DNA of 64,000 nt from Acinetobacter boissieri (GTDB lineage: Bacteria > Pseudomonadota > Gammaproteobacteria > Pseudomonadales > Moraxellaceae): positions 62,001-126,000 of the forward strand of contig NZ_FMYL01000004.1 of NCBI RefSeq assembly GCF_900096955.1, read 5' to 3'. Numbering within the stretch: position 1 is the stretch's first letter; every line of letters starts with the position of its first letter. Made by a program: the position numbers and the translations under genes. A model generated the notes under the pieces. It was not told the origin of the DNA and made no database searches. It saw nothing but the letters and a program-made list of their open reading frames with translations. Positions 8,929 to 17,697 of the stretch are shown in pieces.

Positions 8929-9507
8929 GTGAAAAATATTTCGCTTATTGTCGGTTTGGGAAATCCTGGTAGTCAGTACTCCCAAACTAGACATAATGCA
9001 GGCTTTTGGTTTGTTGAGCGTCTTGCTGAACAATACAATATTAGCCTCAAAACAGATGCAAAATTTTTTGCACTTTCTGGTCGTGGTCAAATCGAAGGTC
9101 ACGATGTTAGGCTACTTTTACCAACCACTTTTATGAATAAATCTGGTCAAAGCGTTATACCTTTCAGTAAGTTCTATCAAATCCCCCCAGAATCTATCTT
9201 AATCGCACACGATGAACTTGATATGAACCCTGGTGTCATTCGCTTAAAAACTGGCGGTGGTCACGGTGGTCATAACGGGCTAAAAGATATTGTGCCACAC
9301 ATTGGTGCTAACTTTCATCGTCTACGCATTGGTATTGGTCACCCTGGTAGCAAAGAACGTGTTGCAGGTCATGTACTGACGAAAGCACCTCGTAGTGAGC
9401 AAGATCTTATCGATGATGCAATTCATCATGCTTTATCTCGATCTCGCCCACTTATACATGGCGATATTCAAAAAGCCATGAATGAAATCAATGCATACAA
9501 GCCTTAA
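8929..9507 (+). CDS. pth: peptidyl-tRNA hydrolase Pth
   Basis: Pth frees tRNA from peptidyl-tRNA that drops off the ribosome. The 192-residue protein starts LIVGLGNPGSQY and has the catalytic histidine in TRHNAGFWFV (His20). It also carries the motifs HDELD and GGGHGGHNGL and the C-terminal helical lid. The start is a GTG at 8929, 20 nt after rplY, with only a weak SD, so expression may be coupled to rplY. The stop is separated by one base from the stop of the convergent DUF1289 gene, with no terminator between. Confidence 0.97.
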   Translation: MKNISLIVGLGNPGSQYSQTRHNAGFWFVERLAEQYNISLKTDAKFFALSGRGQIEGHDVRLLLPTTFMNKSGQSVIPFSKFYQIPPESILIAHDELDMNPGVIRLKTGGGHGGHNGLKDIVPHIGANFHRLRIGIGHPGSKERVAGHVLTKAPRSEQDLIDDAIHHALSRSRPLIHGDIQKAMNEINAYKP

Positions 9508-9508
9508 C

Positions 9509-9991
9509 TTACTCTTCAATCATATCTATTAATTTTTTACCAAAACTATTAGCCCTAATCCAAGCCAGCTCATAACTCGCTTCTGCTAATTTTAAAACTT
9601 TGGCTTCAAACGCATCCCACACCGCCCTTACAGCAGATACTTTTACTCCTAAACCACTTTCATCTGCTAAGTGATTATTTTTTTCACACAATTTTAAAGC
9701 ATGATAGAGTTTACGCCCCAAAGTTGCATTTGCTGGTAATCTTACTTTTTTTCTATCTAGAAATTGCTCAACTTGCAATATATCTGCATGTACAAGCATA
9801 GGTACCAAAATTCGATCTAGCTGTTCGTCTAAGCGCTTCCATACCGCTAAATGTTGTTCTTCTGTATAATTATTCCAGCGTATAACTTCATGGTCAAATC
9901 GTCTACAACCACGACACACTTGATCACCAAATACTGTTGAGCAACGACCCGCACATGGGGTTAATGCTTTTAACTGATGATCTTTACTCAA
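9509..9991 (-). CDS. DUF1289-type cysteine-rich protein
   Basis: The N terminus has four cysteines in the pattern PCAGRCSTVFGDQVCRGCRR followed by EVIRWNNYTEEQHLAVWKRL, the signature of DUF1289 proteins, which are presumed metal or Fe-S binding. A roughly 90-residue helical C-terminal part follows that I cannot assign. I chose the TTG at 9991 as start (160 aa) because GGAG lies 6 nt upstream. A longer frame from TTG 10015 adds eight residues and lacks an SD. The gene is transcribed away from trhO and converges on pth. Function is not established. Confidence 0.8.
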   Translation of the reverse strand: MSKDHQLKALTPCAGRCSTVFGDQVCRGCRRFDHEVIRWNNYTEEQHLAVWKRLDEQLDRILVPMLVHADILQVEQFLDRKKVRLPANATLGRKLYHALKLCEKNNHLADESGLGVKVSAVRAVWDAFEAKVLKLAEASYELAWIRANSFGKKLIDMIEE

Positions 9992-10110
9992 AATACACTC
10001 CAAAATCTTTTGCAAAAACCATAATTTCTATATGGATTTCTCGCTTATTTACAAATTTCACGCTAAAATATGCGCTCAATTTTTTCAAAACTTTAATAAT
10101 TGGAGTATCC

Positions 10111-11043
10111 ATGAACGCTACTGTAGAACAGCTTGCACCTGTAGAACAGCAAGCGAGCACAAGTTGGGTTGTTGCCGCATTATATCAATTCAAAGAAGTC
10201 AATGATGTTGCCAATTTACAGCAACGCCTTCTAGATTTGGTAAAAACGATTAACTTGTGTGGGACTCTGATTATTGCTAGTGAGGGCATTAATGGTACTG
10301 TAGCTGGTGACCGAAATGCAATTCATACTATACAGCAGTTTTTATTGAACGAAGGCTTTAACGACATGGAGTATAAAGAATCTTTCAGCGAAGACAAGCC
10401 TTTTAGAAAAATGAAAATTAAGCTCAAAAAAGAAATTGTGACTTTGGGTGTAGAGGTCAAACCACGTAATCTGGTGGGTCACTACCTCAACCCAAAAGAA
10501 TGGAATGAACTCATTGCACAAGATGATGTTATTTTAATTGATACTCGTAATGATTATGAGTACAAAGCTGGTACATTTAAAAATGCAGTTGATCCCAAAA
10601 CAGAAAGTTTTCGTGAATTTCCAGAATATGTGAAAACACAACTCGCTGAACATAAAAATAAGAAAATTGCGATGTTCTGCACGGGAGGCATTCGTTGTGA
10701 AAAATCAACCTCTTTGCTCTTACAAGAAGGTTTTGAGGAGGTATATCACCTCAAAGGTGGCGTATTAAAGTATTTAGAAGAAACACCTGCAGAAGAAAGT
10801 CTTTGGGAAGGTGAATGCTTTGTTTTTGATGGCCGTACCACTGTAAAACATGGTATGGAAGAAGGATCTAATATTAAATGCCATGCTTGCGGCTGGCCAC
10901 TTAACGAAAGTGAAGCAAAATTAACAAGCTACGAGCATGGTGTTTCATGTATGTATTGTATTGAACAGACATCAGATAAACAAAAAGAAAGTTTTAGAAT
11001 GCGTCAATCACAAATTGTGGCTGCAAAACGCAAACGTCTATAA
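10111..11043 (+). CDS. trhO: tRNA uridine-34 hydroxylase TrhO
   Basis: TrhO (formerly YceA) hydroxylates uridine 34 in some tRNAs to 5-hydroxyuridine using oxygen. The 310-residue protein has an N-terminal acylphosphatase-like domain (residues about 20-105) and a rhodanese domain with the active-site loop CTGGIRCEKS. A C-terminal cysteine-rich zinc-binding tail contains CHACGW and CMYC. The start is ATG 10111 with GGAG 5 nt upstream. A longer open frame to 9937 is antisense to the neighbouring gene and was discarded. The gene ends at a strong terminator. Confidence 0.95.
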   Translation: MNATVEQLAPVEQQASTSWVVAALYQFKEVNDVANLQQRLLDLVKTINLCGTLIIASEGINGTVAGDRNAIHTIQQFLLNEGFNDMEYKESFSEDKPFRKMKIKLKKEIVTLGVEVKPRNLVGHYLNPKEWNELIAQDDVILIDTRNDYEYKAGTFKNAVDPKTESFREFPEYVKTQLAEHKNKKIAMFCTGGIRCEKSTSLLLQEGFEEVYHLKGGVLKYLEETPAEESLWEGECFVFDGRTTVKHGMEEGSNIKCHACGWPLNESEAKLTSYEHGVSCMYCIEQTSDKQKESFRMRQSQIVAAKRKRL

Positions 11044-11061
11044 TTTATTTACTTTTTGATC

Positions 11062-11091
11062 AAGGCAGCAATTTACATTGCTGCCTTTTTT
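11062..11091 (+). terminator. intrinsic terminator after trhO
   Basis: An 11-bp perfect stem (11062-11072 with 11077-11087), a 4-nt loop and a T run lie 19 nt after the trhO stop. Confidence 0.9.
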
Positions 11092-11225
11092 ATGAGCTTA
11101 TTATAATTGCAATATTCTAGATTATCATGCGCTGTATACACCATTTCAGCCTCTAAATTCTTCAATAATAAATTAACAAGATGAGAGACTTCTTTGGGCT
11201 CAAGCCGTGTAAGGTGAAATTCCAC
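11073..11225 (-). CDS. possible small ORF of 50 aa, antisense to the trhO terminator
   Basis: On the minus strand a GTG at 11225 is preceded by a strong purine-rich SD (GAGGAGG, with GAGG 6 nt from the GTG). It opens a 50-codon frame whose product begins VEFHLTRLEPKEVSHL and ends NKLIKKAAM. The composition is protein-like (charged, Leu-rich helix) and differs from the noise frames nearby. The last codons and the stop lie in the stem of the trhO terminator. I do not recognise a family. It could be a real small protein or the remnant of a longer gene. A stop codon sits directly before the GTG, so it does not extend upstream. Confidence 0.35.
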   Translation of the reverse strand: MEFHLTRLEPKEVSHLVNLLLKNLEAEMVYTAHDNLEYCNYNKLIKKAAM

Positions 11226-11590
11226 CTACCTCCTCTTTAAAAAATCAATCTATAGCAGCGATGCATTTACCCCCCATAGACCATTGAGAAAAATTTGTGC
11301 ACTTATCTTACACATATGTGGCTGTAATATTTGATGATACTGTGTGTCTTTTTAATCACGTCAAATCAGTACTGTCTCACTTCTTCTTCGCCCTTTACAC
11401 ACGATCAAAGAAAGAATTGTGTACATCATAAAACACTTCACAAATATTATTTTTCACATTATATTTTATTGATATTATGAACATATCACTTAGATCTTAA
11501 AAAATAAGTCTAAATGTTCAAATCATGTATTGGCCTAATATAAGCGCACAAACACGACTTTACCCAATTCATAAAACAACCTGAAAAACA
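11226..11590. other. intergenic stretch without recognisable gene
   Basis: About 365 AT-rich bases between the possible small ORF and the terminator of the UPF0149 gene. I see only very short frames with no SD, no tRNA or known RNA motif and no insertion-sequence ends. It may be a decayed gene. Confidence 0.5.
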
Positions 11591-11620
11591 TAAAAAAAAC
11601 ACCTTTTTAAGAAGGTGTTT
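11591..11620 (-). terminator. intrinsic terminator of the UPF0149 gene
   Basis: A 9-bp stem (11597-11605 with 11612-11620) is followed on the minus strand by a run of eight T. It lies 10 nt after the stop of the minus-strand gene. Confidence 0.85.
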
Positions 11621-11629
11621 TAAAAAATA

Positions 11630-12148
11630 TTATGGCGTATGATACATTAAGTATAATTCATTTAGGTTGTCTGGAATCTCTTCAGCCAGCTCATCCATTA
11701 ACTGTCCATTACGACGAAATGATTCCATTTGAGGATCTTCATCATCAATACCACTGAACACCATAATCGGCAATGTTAAATCAACCAACTGCTCTTCAAA
11801 CTCTGGTGCAAACCATGCATCTTCATTTAAAAACATTGCATCAACAAAGCCAACAGCCCAATCTCCTAGGCTAGATTCAGTATCAGCTTCTTCAACTTCA
11901 AATGGAAAACTAATTCCATCTTCATTAGCTAAATCTTGACGAATGTCATCTAACCACAGTTTAGTTTGTGCAACAATATCTTTAGGTACTGCAGTTTGCT
12001 TACCATCAAACAATTCGGCTAACCAACGATCAAAAGCTGGGCCAACGGCTATTGCAGTCAAAAAACCATGTGTTGCTGCAAAATCTAAACCATGCTCATT
12101 GGTCTCACCATCTAAATATTCGGCAAGCAAATCTAAATCTAAGCTCAT
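11630..12148 (-). CDS. UPF0149 (YgfB/YecA-like) family protein
   Basis: The acidic 172-residue protein has the family features: an N-terminal helix LAEYLDG, the conserved THGFLTAIAVGP segment, a WAVGFVDAM helix in the middle and a helical C-terminal half. The family has no established enzymatic activity. Some members carry a C-terminal SEC-C zinc motif, which this one lacks. It is probably in an operon with the small acidic gene 59 nt upstream on the same strand and ends at a clear terminator. Confidence 0.8.
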   Translation of the reverse strand: MSLDLDLLAEYLDGETNEHGLDFAATHGFLTAIAVGPAFDRWLAELFDGKQTAVPKDIVAQTKLWLDDIRQDLANEDGISFPFEVEEADTESSLGDWAVGFVDAMFLNEDAWFAPEFEEQLVDLTLPIMVFSGIDDEDPQMESFRRNGQLMDELAEEIPDNLNELYLMYHTP

Positions 12149-12207
12149 TGTATTTCCTCTATCATGATGCTTAACAAGGTGTTCGATGTAGAACTACCAT
12201 AACATGA

Positions 12208-12408
12208 TTATTCATCATCAAAATCATCGTCATCATCAAAATCGTAATCAAATTCTTTAAGCTCACGTTCTAAACGGCGCTGTGCCAGTAGCTCATCAAT
12301 TAAACGACGTTTTTCCAATGACTCTTTTGCAGTCACTTTACTCGATGAATCATCAAAACTTGAATCGTCATCATAATTATCATCTAATTCAAAATCGGTA
12401 GAAGACAC
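12208..12408 (-). CDS. small Asp-rich protein, PA3496-like
   Basis: A 66-residue, highly acidic protein. An Asp/Ser-rich N terminus is followed by a basic helix (EKRRLIDELLAQRRLERELKEF) and a C terminus made mostly of Asp. This acid-basic-acid layout resembles the short PA3496 family of pseudomonads, annotated as putative envelope-integrity protein. The resemblance is by pattern only. It precedes the UPF0149 gene on the same strand. Confidence 0.6.
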   Translation of the reverse strand: MSSTDFELDDNYDDDSSFDDSSSKVTAKESLEKRRLIDELLAQRRLERELKEFDYDFDDDDDFDDE

Positions 12409-12783
12409 TCAACTACACCTCAATAAAAATTGATCTCTTTAGGCGCTGTATATCTTTGTTAAAAATAAATGTCAAGATTTATATTTTAAAATTTGTTTTT
12501 CCAATCGGAAAAAGCTCATTTATGACATGGTTGTTCATTCAATAAGCGATGTCAGGCCATATGTCAGCATACATGAAAGCCATAGACAAATTGCAAGGTA
12601 CAGCATTATTTTTACTTGAAAATAAAATACCTGCCCCCACTATTCACTATAAGCAAGAATGCACCATGTAATATGAGTTAAAATCCTAGATGCAGTAAAT
12701 GGGAAAATCTTCAAAACAATATGACAAAGCATGGTATTATATATGGTTTTACTGCCACTGATTAACTAAAGGGTAAGCATAAG
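12409..12783 (+). promoter_or_regulatory. upstream region of rpoD with candidate extended -10
   Basis: This 375-nt gap holds the divergent control regions of the small acidic gene and rpoD. TGGTATTAT (12732-12740) fits an extended -10 about 44 nt before rpoD; no good -35 is seen. A purine-rich SD (AAAGGG) precedes the rpoD ATG. No other gene or structure is evident in the rest. Confidence 0.4.
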
Positions 12784-14685
12784 ATGAGCAATATCAATTC
12801 TCCTACTTCTCAAGTAGCGGCTCTGATTAGCCGAGGAAAAGAACAAGGCTATTTAACTTACGCTGAAGTTAATGACCACCTACCAGATTCAATTACTGAA
12901 AGCGAACAAATTGAAGACATCATTCAAATGTTGAATGATGTTGGCATACCCGTGCACGAACGTGCTCCAGAAAATGACGATACCGTATTTGGTGAGTCAA
13001 ATGACTCAGGCGATGAAGTTGCAGAAGAAGAAGCTGCAGCAGTTCTTGCCTCTGTAGAAAGTGAACCTGGTCGTACCACTGACCCTGTACGCATGTACAT
13101 GCGTGAAATGGGCACAGTAGAACTTTTGACCCGTGAAGGTGAAATTAGCATTGCAAAACGAATCGAAGAAGGTATTCGTGACGTTTTACACTCTATCGCG
13201 TATTGGCCAAATGCGGTTGAAGTCGTACTTAAAGAATATGAAGAATATAATCTAGGCGAACGCCGCTTAGCAGACATTTTATCAGGTTATCTTGATCCAG
13301 AAACTGATGAAGATATTCCAGAAGTCATTGAGGATGAATCCTCTCTAGATAAAGAAAATACAAGTAGCTCGAAAACAAGTCCGCCAAAAGCCAAAGATGT
13401 TAAACTTGACGATGACGAAGATGAAGATGAAGAGTCAAGCGATTCTGATGACTCTGAAGGCGAGTCAGGTCCTGACCCTGAAATTGCAAAAGCACGCTTT
13501 GATGAACTGTCTAAGTCTTGGGAAGAAACGAAAGCAACCATTAAAAAGCATGGCCGTAATTCTAGTGAAGCAGATATTGCCTTACAGAACCTTGCTACCG
13601 TCTTTATGATGTTTAAATTTACCCCTAGACTATTTGACTTAATCTCAAATATGATTCGTGGTACACATGAACAAATTCGTCAATCTGAACGAGAAATCAT
13701 GCGCTATGCCCTACGCCGTGGCCGTATGGATCGCAACTTATTTAGAACAACTTTTCCAGGTCAAGAGTCTAACCCAACATGGATAGACCAACAACTTGAG
13801 AAAACACCTGCTGAAACTAAAGGTCATTTAGAAAAAGTACGTCCAGACGTTTTAGCATTTCAACAAAAAATTGCAGATATTGAAACTGAACTTGGCTTAC
13901 GTGTTGTTGAAATTAAAGACATTTCTAAACGTATGGCTGTTGGTGAGGCAAAAGCCCGCCGCGCCAAAAAAGAAATGGTTGAGGCAAACTTACGTCTAGT
14001 AATTTCAATCGCCAAAAAATATACCAACCGCGGTCTACAGTTCCTTGACTTGATTCAAGAAGGTAACATTGGCCTCATGAAAGCGGTTGATAAATTTGAA
14101 TACCGCCGTGGTTATAAGTTCTCGACTTATGCAACATGGTGGATTCGTCAAGCAATCACTCGTTCTATTGCCGACCAAGCCCGTACTATTCGTATTCCTG
14201 TACATATGATTGAAACGATTAATAAAATTAATCGTGTATCACGTCAGTTACTGCAAGAAATGGGCCGTGAGCCCACACCTGAAGAACTTGGTGAACGCTT
14301 AGAAATGGATGAAGTCAAAGTTCGAAAAGTGCTTAAAATTGCCAAAGAACCAATTTCAATGGAAACGCCAATCGGTGATGATGAAGATTCACATCTAGGT
14401 GATTTCATTGAGGACTCAAACATTACTTCACCTGTAGATGCTGCAACTTCTGAAGGATTAAAGGAAGCGACACGTGATGTATTAGAGAATCTCACAGAGC
14501 GTGAAGCAAAAGTACTGAAGATGCGTTTTGGTATTGATATGCCAACTGACCATACACTAGAAGAAGTGGGTAAACAGTTTGATGTAACACGTGAGCGTAT
14601 TCGTCAAATTGAAGCCAAAGCGCTACGTAAATTACGCCACCCTTCTCGCTCAGAGCATCTACGTTCATTCCTAGAAAATGACTAA
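12784..14685 (+). CDS. rpoD: primary sigma factor RpoD (sigma-70)
   Basis: RpoD directs RNA polymerase to housekeeping promoters. The 633-residue protein has region 1.1 at the N terminus (to about 85) and region 1.2 starting at [12 protein letters not shown] non-conserved insert of roughly 250 residues follows. Region 2 is [19 protein letters not shown], region 3 contains [15 protein letters not shown], and region 4.2 contains the helix-turn-helix [19 protein letters not shown]. The insert contains a strongly acidic stretch (about 190-235, rich in Asp, Glu and Ser). It is a single-gene unit followed by a hairpin. Confidence 0.99.
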   Translation: MSNINSPTSQVAALISRGKEQGYLTYAEVNDHLPDSITESEQIEDIIQMLNDVGIPVHERAPENDDTVFGESNDSGDEVAEEEAAAVLASVESEPGRTTDPVRMYMREMGTVELLTREGEISIAKRIEEGIRDVLHSIAYWPNAVEVVLKEYEEYNLGERRLADILSGYLDPETDEDIPEVIEDESSLDKENTSSSKTSPPKAKDVKLDDDEDEDEESSDSDDSEGESGPDPEIAKARFDELSKSWEETKATIKKHGRNSSEADIALQNLATVFMMFKFTPRLFDLISNMIRGTHEQIRQSEREIMRYALRRGRMDRNLFRTTFPGQESNPTWIDQQLEKTPAETKGHLEKVRPDVLAFQQKIADIETELGLRVVEIKDISKRMAVGEAKARRAKKEMVEANLRLVISIAKKYTNRGLQFLDLIQEGNIGLMKAVDKFEYRRGYKFSTYATWWIRQAITRSIADQARTIRIPVHMIETINKINRVSRQLLQEMGREPTPEELGERLEMDEVKVRKVLKIAKEPISMETPIGDDEDSHLGDFIEDSNITSPVDAATSEGLKEATRDVLENLTEREAKVLKMRFGIDMPTDHTLEEVGKQFDVTRERIRQIEAKALRKLRHPSRSEHLRSFLEND

Positions 14686-14718
14686 ATCTATGCCATTTCG
14701 CCCATAATCTCCATTTAA

Positions 14719-14741
14719 AACGCCTGCTTATTGCAGGCGTT
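14719..14741 (+). terminator. hairpin after rpoD, weak terminator
   Basis: A 9-bp GC-rich stem (14719-14727 with 14733-14741) lies 34 nt after the rpoD stop. The T run expected on the plus strand is missing, so termination may be partial and allow read-through into the ybeD-lipB genes. Confidence 0.55.
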
Positions 14742-14761
14742 CATTACTAAAAGAGGTCAAT

Positions 14762-15049
14762 ATGTTAGATCGCACACCATCAAGAGAATTACGTGAAGAC
14801 CTTTGGGTATTCCCAATGGACTACCCTATTAAACTGATTGGTGAAGCTGGTGATCCACTTAAAACAGCGGTGGTTGAGATACTGGTAAAACACTTCCCCG
14901 AGTTTGACGAAAAGACGTTATCTATTCAGCCTTCTCGCACAGGAAAGTATCATTCTATTACTGCGCAGCTTCGCTTTGATGAACTTGAACAAGTCCATGC
15001 ATTATATGCAGACTTAGCGGCTTGCCCTTTAATTAAAACGGCACTATAA
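14762..15049 (+). CDS. YbeD-like (DUF493/UPF0250) protein
   Basis: A 95-residue protein with the DUF493 pattern: DLWVFPMDYPIKLIGEAG, a helix containing ILVKHFPEFDE, and the C-terminal strand YHSITAQLRFDELEQVHALY. This is the ferredoxin-like fold of E. coli YbeD. It precedes lipB, as ybeD does in E. coli. The role is unproven; an ACT-like regulatory fold has been suggested for the family. A GAGG SD lies just upstream of the ATG. Confidence 0.88.
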   Translation: MLDRTPSRELREDLWVFPMDYPIKLIGEAGDPLKTAVVEILVKHFPEFDEKTLSIQPSRTGKYHSITAQLRFDELEQVHALYADLAACPLIKTAL

Positions 15050-15093
15050 AAACCACTTTTGAGTGAATTTTTAATACATTATGGCCTGCAATC

Positions 15094-15753
15094 ATGCCTA
15101 TACTTGAACACAAGCCAAGCTTAATTATTCGTTGTTTTCAAACATTACAAGACTATAGCGTCATGTTTGAAGCCATGAAAAATTTCACCCATGAGCGTGA
15201 TACTGATTTACCCGATGAAATTTGGTTACTTGAGCATCATGCTGTGCTTACACAAGGGCAAGCTGGGAAGCCTGAACATATTTTAATTGATCGTGGCTTA
15301 GCAGTCGTACATAGCGACCGTGGTGGTCAAGTGACTTGGCACGGCCCTGGCCAACTGGTCGGTTATTTACTTTTTGACTTAAATCGCTTAGGTTGGAATG
15401 TCAGAACTTTAGTCAGCTTTACAGAGCAACTTATGATCGATCTTCTCAAGCGCCATCAAATTACTGCTTACGCCAAACCAGATGCTCCTGGTGTATACGT
15501 TGGACAAAAGAAAATTGGTTCTTTAGGATTTAAAATTCGCCGTGGTCGTAGTTACCATGGTTTTGCATTAAATGTAGATTGTAGTTTTGAAGGTTTTGAG
15601 ACCATCAATCCTTGCGGATATGCCAATTTACATATGACTAGCATCAATCAACTTAAGGAAGACCCAACTGACCTTGCTACAGTACAACATGACCTTGTAC
15701 AGTACATGCAAAATACTCAATTTTACACAAACATTGATGTTGTTTTTCAATAG
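15094..15753 (+). CDS. lipB: octanoyl-[ACP]:protein transferase LipB
   Basis: LipB moves octanoate from acyl carrier protein to the lipoyl domains of 2-oxoacid dehydrogenases and GcvH. The 219-residue protein has the signature DRGGQVTWHGPGQLV (75-89), the lysine of GQKKIGSLGFKIRRG, and the catalytic Cys174 in ETINPCGY. It lies 44 nt after the ybeD-like gene. No lipA is visible in this window. The SD before the ATG is poor. Confidence 0.97.
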   Translation: MPILEHKPSLIIRCFQTLQDYSVMFEAMKNFTHERDTDLPDEIWLLEHHAVLTQGQAGKPEHILIDRGLAVVHSDRGGQVTWHGPGQLVGYLLFDLNRLGWNVRTLVSFTEQLMIDLLKRHQITAYAKPDAPGVYVGQKKIGSLGFKIRRGRSYHGFALNVDCSFEGFETINPCGYANLHMTSINQLKEDPTDLATVQHDLVQYMQNTQFYTNIDVVFQ

Positions 15754-15769
15754 AAGGTGAACTGTTGCT

Positions 15770-16297
15770 ATGCCTATACATCATCTAAAACCCACTATGC
15801 AAATGGCATATGTTAAAACCATGTTGCAAATCGTTGGCCGTGGCTTGGTTACTGCCAATGAAGTCGACATAGAAATTAAAAATGAATTTGCAACACTACC
15901 TGTTGGTTTTACATTTACGATGAATGTATTTTCACAAGGGCCTTCGTTTACGATTCAAATTCAAGAAAACCATCATCTTTTACTACTGTCTAAACCTCAG
16001 CAAAAGTCTGACTTAACCATTACATTTAAACATTTAAGCTTTGCTTACATGGTGTTGTCTTTTCAAGAAAGTACTGCACAAGCATTTGCTAATGACCGCA
16101 TGATTGCAGATGGTGACCTTTCTTATGCTGTGCGCTTGGTTCGTTGCTTAAATAAAATGGAAGCGATTATTTTACCTAAAGCTGTAGCCAGTTTAGCCGT
16201 CAAAGAATACCCATCTGATTTAGTACTGAAAGAAAAAGTAAGTCATGCCAGTAAAATTTACCTCAAAATTGCTCAGTCATTTTTAAAGCGGAGTTAG
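15770..16297 (+). CDS. SCP2-like lipid-binding domain protein, tentative
   Basis: A 175-residue soluble protein. The middle part (FTIQIQENHHLLLLSKPQQ, DLTITFKHLSFAYMVLSFQE, IADGDLSYAVRLVRCLNKME) resembles the strand-helix pattern of SCP2 sterol-transfer domains, including the 'function over loss' GDL step. I cannot confirm this without a profile search. It lies 16 nt after lipB and 4 nt before the alcohol dehydrogenase gene, so these three probably form one transcript. An AAGG SD is present. A hydrophobic-ligand binding or membrane role is only inference. Confidence 0.55.
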   Translation: MPIHHLKPTMQMAYVKTMLQIVGRGLVTANEVDIEIKNEFATLPVGFTFTMNVFSQGPSFTIQIQENHHLLLLSKPQQKSDLTITFKHLSFAYMVLSFQESTAQAFANDRMIADGDLSYAVRLVRCLNKMEAIILPKAVASLAVKEYPSDLVLKEKVSHASKIYLKIAQSFLKRS

Positions 16298-16301
16298 TAA
16301 T

Positions 16302-17483
16302 ATGAATGCCTACTACGAGTTTTTCTGTCCTGTAAAAATTATTGCAGGCCATGCCGCACTTGAAAATATTCCATTTGAGCTAAATATACTTGGTGTAAAA
16401 CGACCTATGATTATTACAGATCAAGGTGTGCGCCATAACAAACTGTTGCAACCGATTGAAAGTATTTTTAGTGCGGCAAATACAGATATTACAGCTATTT
16501 TTGATCATGTACCGCCAGATTCTAGTGTAGAGACTGTAAAACAGGCAGCGCAACTGTATCGTAATAACGAGTGTGATGCTATTTTAGCTGTTGGTGGTGG
16601 TTCAGTCATTGATACTGCAAAAGCCGTAAATATTTTAGTCAGTGAAGGTGGTAATGATTTATTACAATACGCTGGCGCACACCATTTAAAACGTCCATTA
16701 AAGCCACTTTTTGTGATTCCAACTACCTCAGGCACTGGCTCAGAAGCGACAATGGTTGCAGTGATTTCTGACCATAAGTCTAAAACTAAAGTTGCATTTG
16801 CATCTCAACACTTATTGCCAAATGCAGCCGTTTTAGATCCACGTATGACCTTCACTTTACCCACCAACATTACTGCAATGACTGCAATGGATGCACTGAC
16901 TCATGCCATTGAAGCTTACACTGGTTTAGGTGCTAATCCCATCAGCGATGCATATGCCACTGCTGCCATGCAAAAGATTACACAAAATTTACTGGCTGTT
17001 TTAGAATCACCACTAGATGCACAGAAAAGACTAGAAATTGCTCAAGCCTCTACCATGGCTGGTATTGCTTTTTCTAACTCTATGGTTGGGCTCGTTCATT
17101 CCCTAGGACATGCGCTCGGCGCAATTGCAAAATTACCGCATGGTATTTGCATGAACCTCTTTTTACCTTATGTTTTAGAATACAACCTGTCAGTTAATCG
17201 TAATAAAGTCGCAGAACTATTATTACATATTGCAGGTCCTGAAATATATGCACTCACACCACCTGAGCAACGTGCAGAAAAAACTATTCGTACTATTTTA
17301 GATTTAAGAGATCAGCTGTTTGAACTCACCCACTTACCTCGTACACTCAGAGAAACTCGTCAAGTTTCACTGTCGCAATTCGATGAAATTGTAGAAACAG
17401 CAATCAATGATGGATCTATTATTTATAATCCGAAAGAAGCAAATCGACAGGATTTAAAAAATATTTTAGAAAAAGCGTGGTAA
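16302..17483 (+). CDS. iron-containing alcohol dehydrogenase
   Basis: A 393-residue group III (Fe-ADH) dehydrogenase that interconverts alcohols and aldehydes with NAD(P). The N-terminal nucleotide-binding domain includes VGGGSVIDTAKA, and the later TTSGTGSEAT helps bind the cofactor. The metal site is built from residues in the segments MDALTHAIEAYTG and SLGHALGAIAKLPHGICMN. The natural substrate cannot be told from sequence. It is 4 nt after the SCP2-like gene and ends at a terminator. Confidence 0.92.
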   Translation: MNAYYEFFCPVKIIAGHAALENIPFELNILGVKRPMIITDQGVRHNKLLQPIESIFSAANTDITAIFDHVPPDSSVETVKQAAQLYRNNECDAILAVGGGSVIDTAKAVNILVSEGGNDLLQYAGAHHLKRPLKPLFVIPTTSGTGSEATMVAVISDHKSKTKVAFASQHLLPNAAVLDPRMTFTLPTNITAMTAMDALTHAIEAYTGLGANPISDAYATAAMQKITQNLLAVLESPLDAQKRLEIAQASTMAGIAFSNSMVGLVHSLGHALGAIAKLPHGICMNLFLPYVLEYNLSVNRNKVAELLLHIAGPEIYALTPPEQRAEKTIRTILDLRDQLFELTHLPRTLRETRQVSLSQFDEIVETAINDGSIIYNPKEANRQDLKNILEKAW

Positions 17484-17499
17484 AGATTTTAAATCAACT

Positions 17500-17532
17500 A
17501 AAGCCTGATATATTAATGATCGGGCTTTTTTA
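17500..17532 (+). terminator. intrinsic terminator after the Fe-ADH gene
   Basis: A 10-bp stem with one G-T pair (17500-17509 with 17519-17528) is followed by a T run, 16 nt after the stop. Confidence 0.88.
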
Positions 17533-17584
17533 TATGCATTGGTTAAACGTGAACTCATAAAAATTGTTAAAACTTGCGTTTTTC

Positions 17585-17612
17585 CTTACATAAGTAAACA
17601 AGTTGCTATAAA
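17585..17612 (+). promoter_or_regulatory. promoter of the PuuP-like permease
   Basis: A -35-like CTTACA (17585-17590), 16-nt spacer and -10 TATAAA (17607-17612), with an extended TG two bases before the -10, lie about 85 nt upstream of the permease. The predicted leader is about 80 nt and contains a stem-loop. Confidence 0.5.
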
Positions 17613-17638
17613 ATCGCCCGCTTAAATTAAAATCGGGG

Positions 17639-17661
17639 GGATCGTTCGTCCTAAACGATCC
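17639..17661 (+). promoter_or_regulatory. leader hairpin upstream of the permease
   Basis: Perfect 8-bp arms GGATCGTT and AACGATCC around a 7-nt loop lie between the promoter and the start codon. No T run follows, so this is not a standard terminator. It may be an operator or a 5' UTR regulatory stem. Confidence 0.4.
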
Positions 17662-17697
17662 TTAAAATATAAAACTGGTCTATTATTTGATCACATT

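Noticed and set aside
9937-10110. upstream extension of trhO
   Set aside because: The added codons are antisense to the DUF1289 gene, and ATG 10111 has a good SD and the right family length.
12975-13500. frames opposite the acidic part of rpoD
   Set aside because: Ser-rich antisense frames result from the GAT/GAA-rich sense codons and are not genes.
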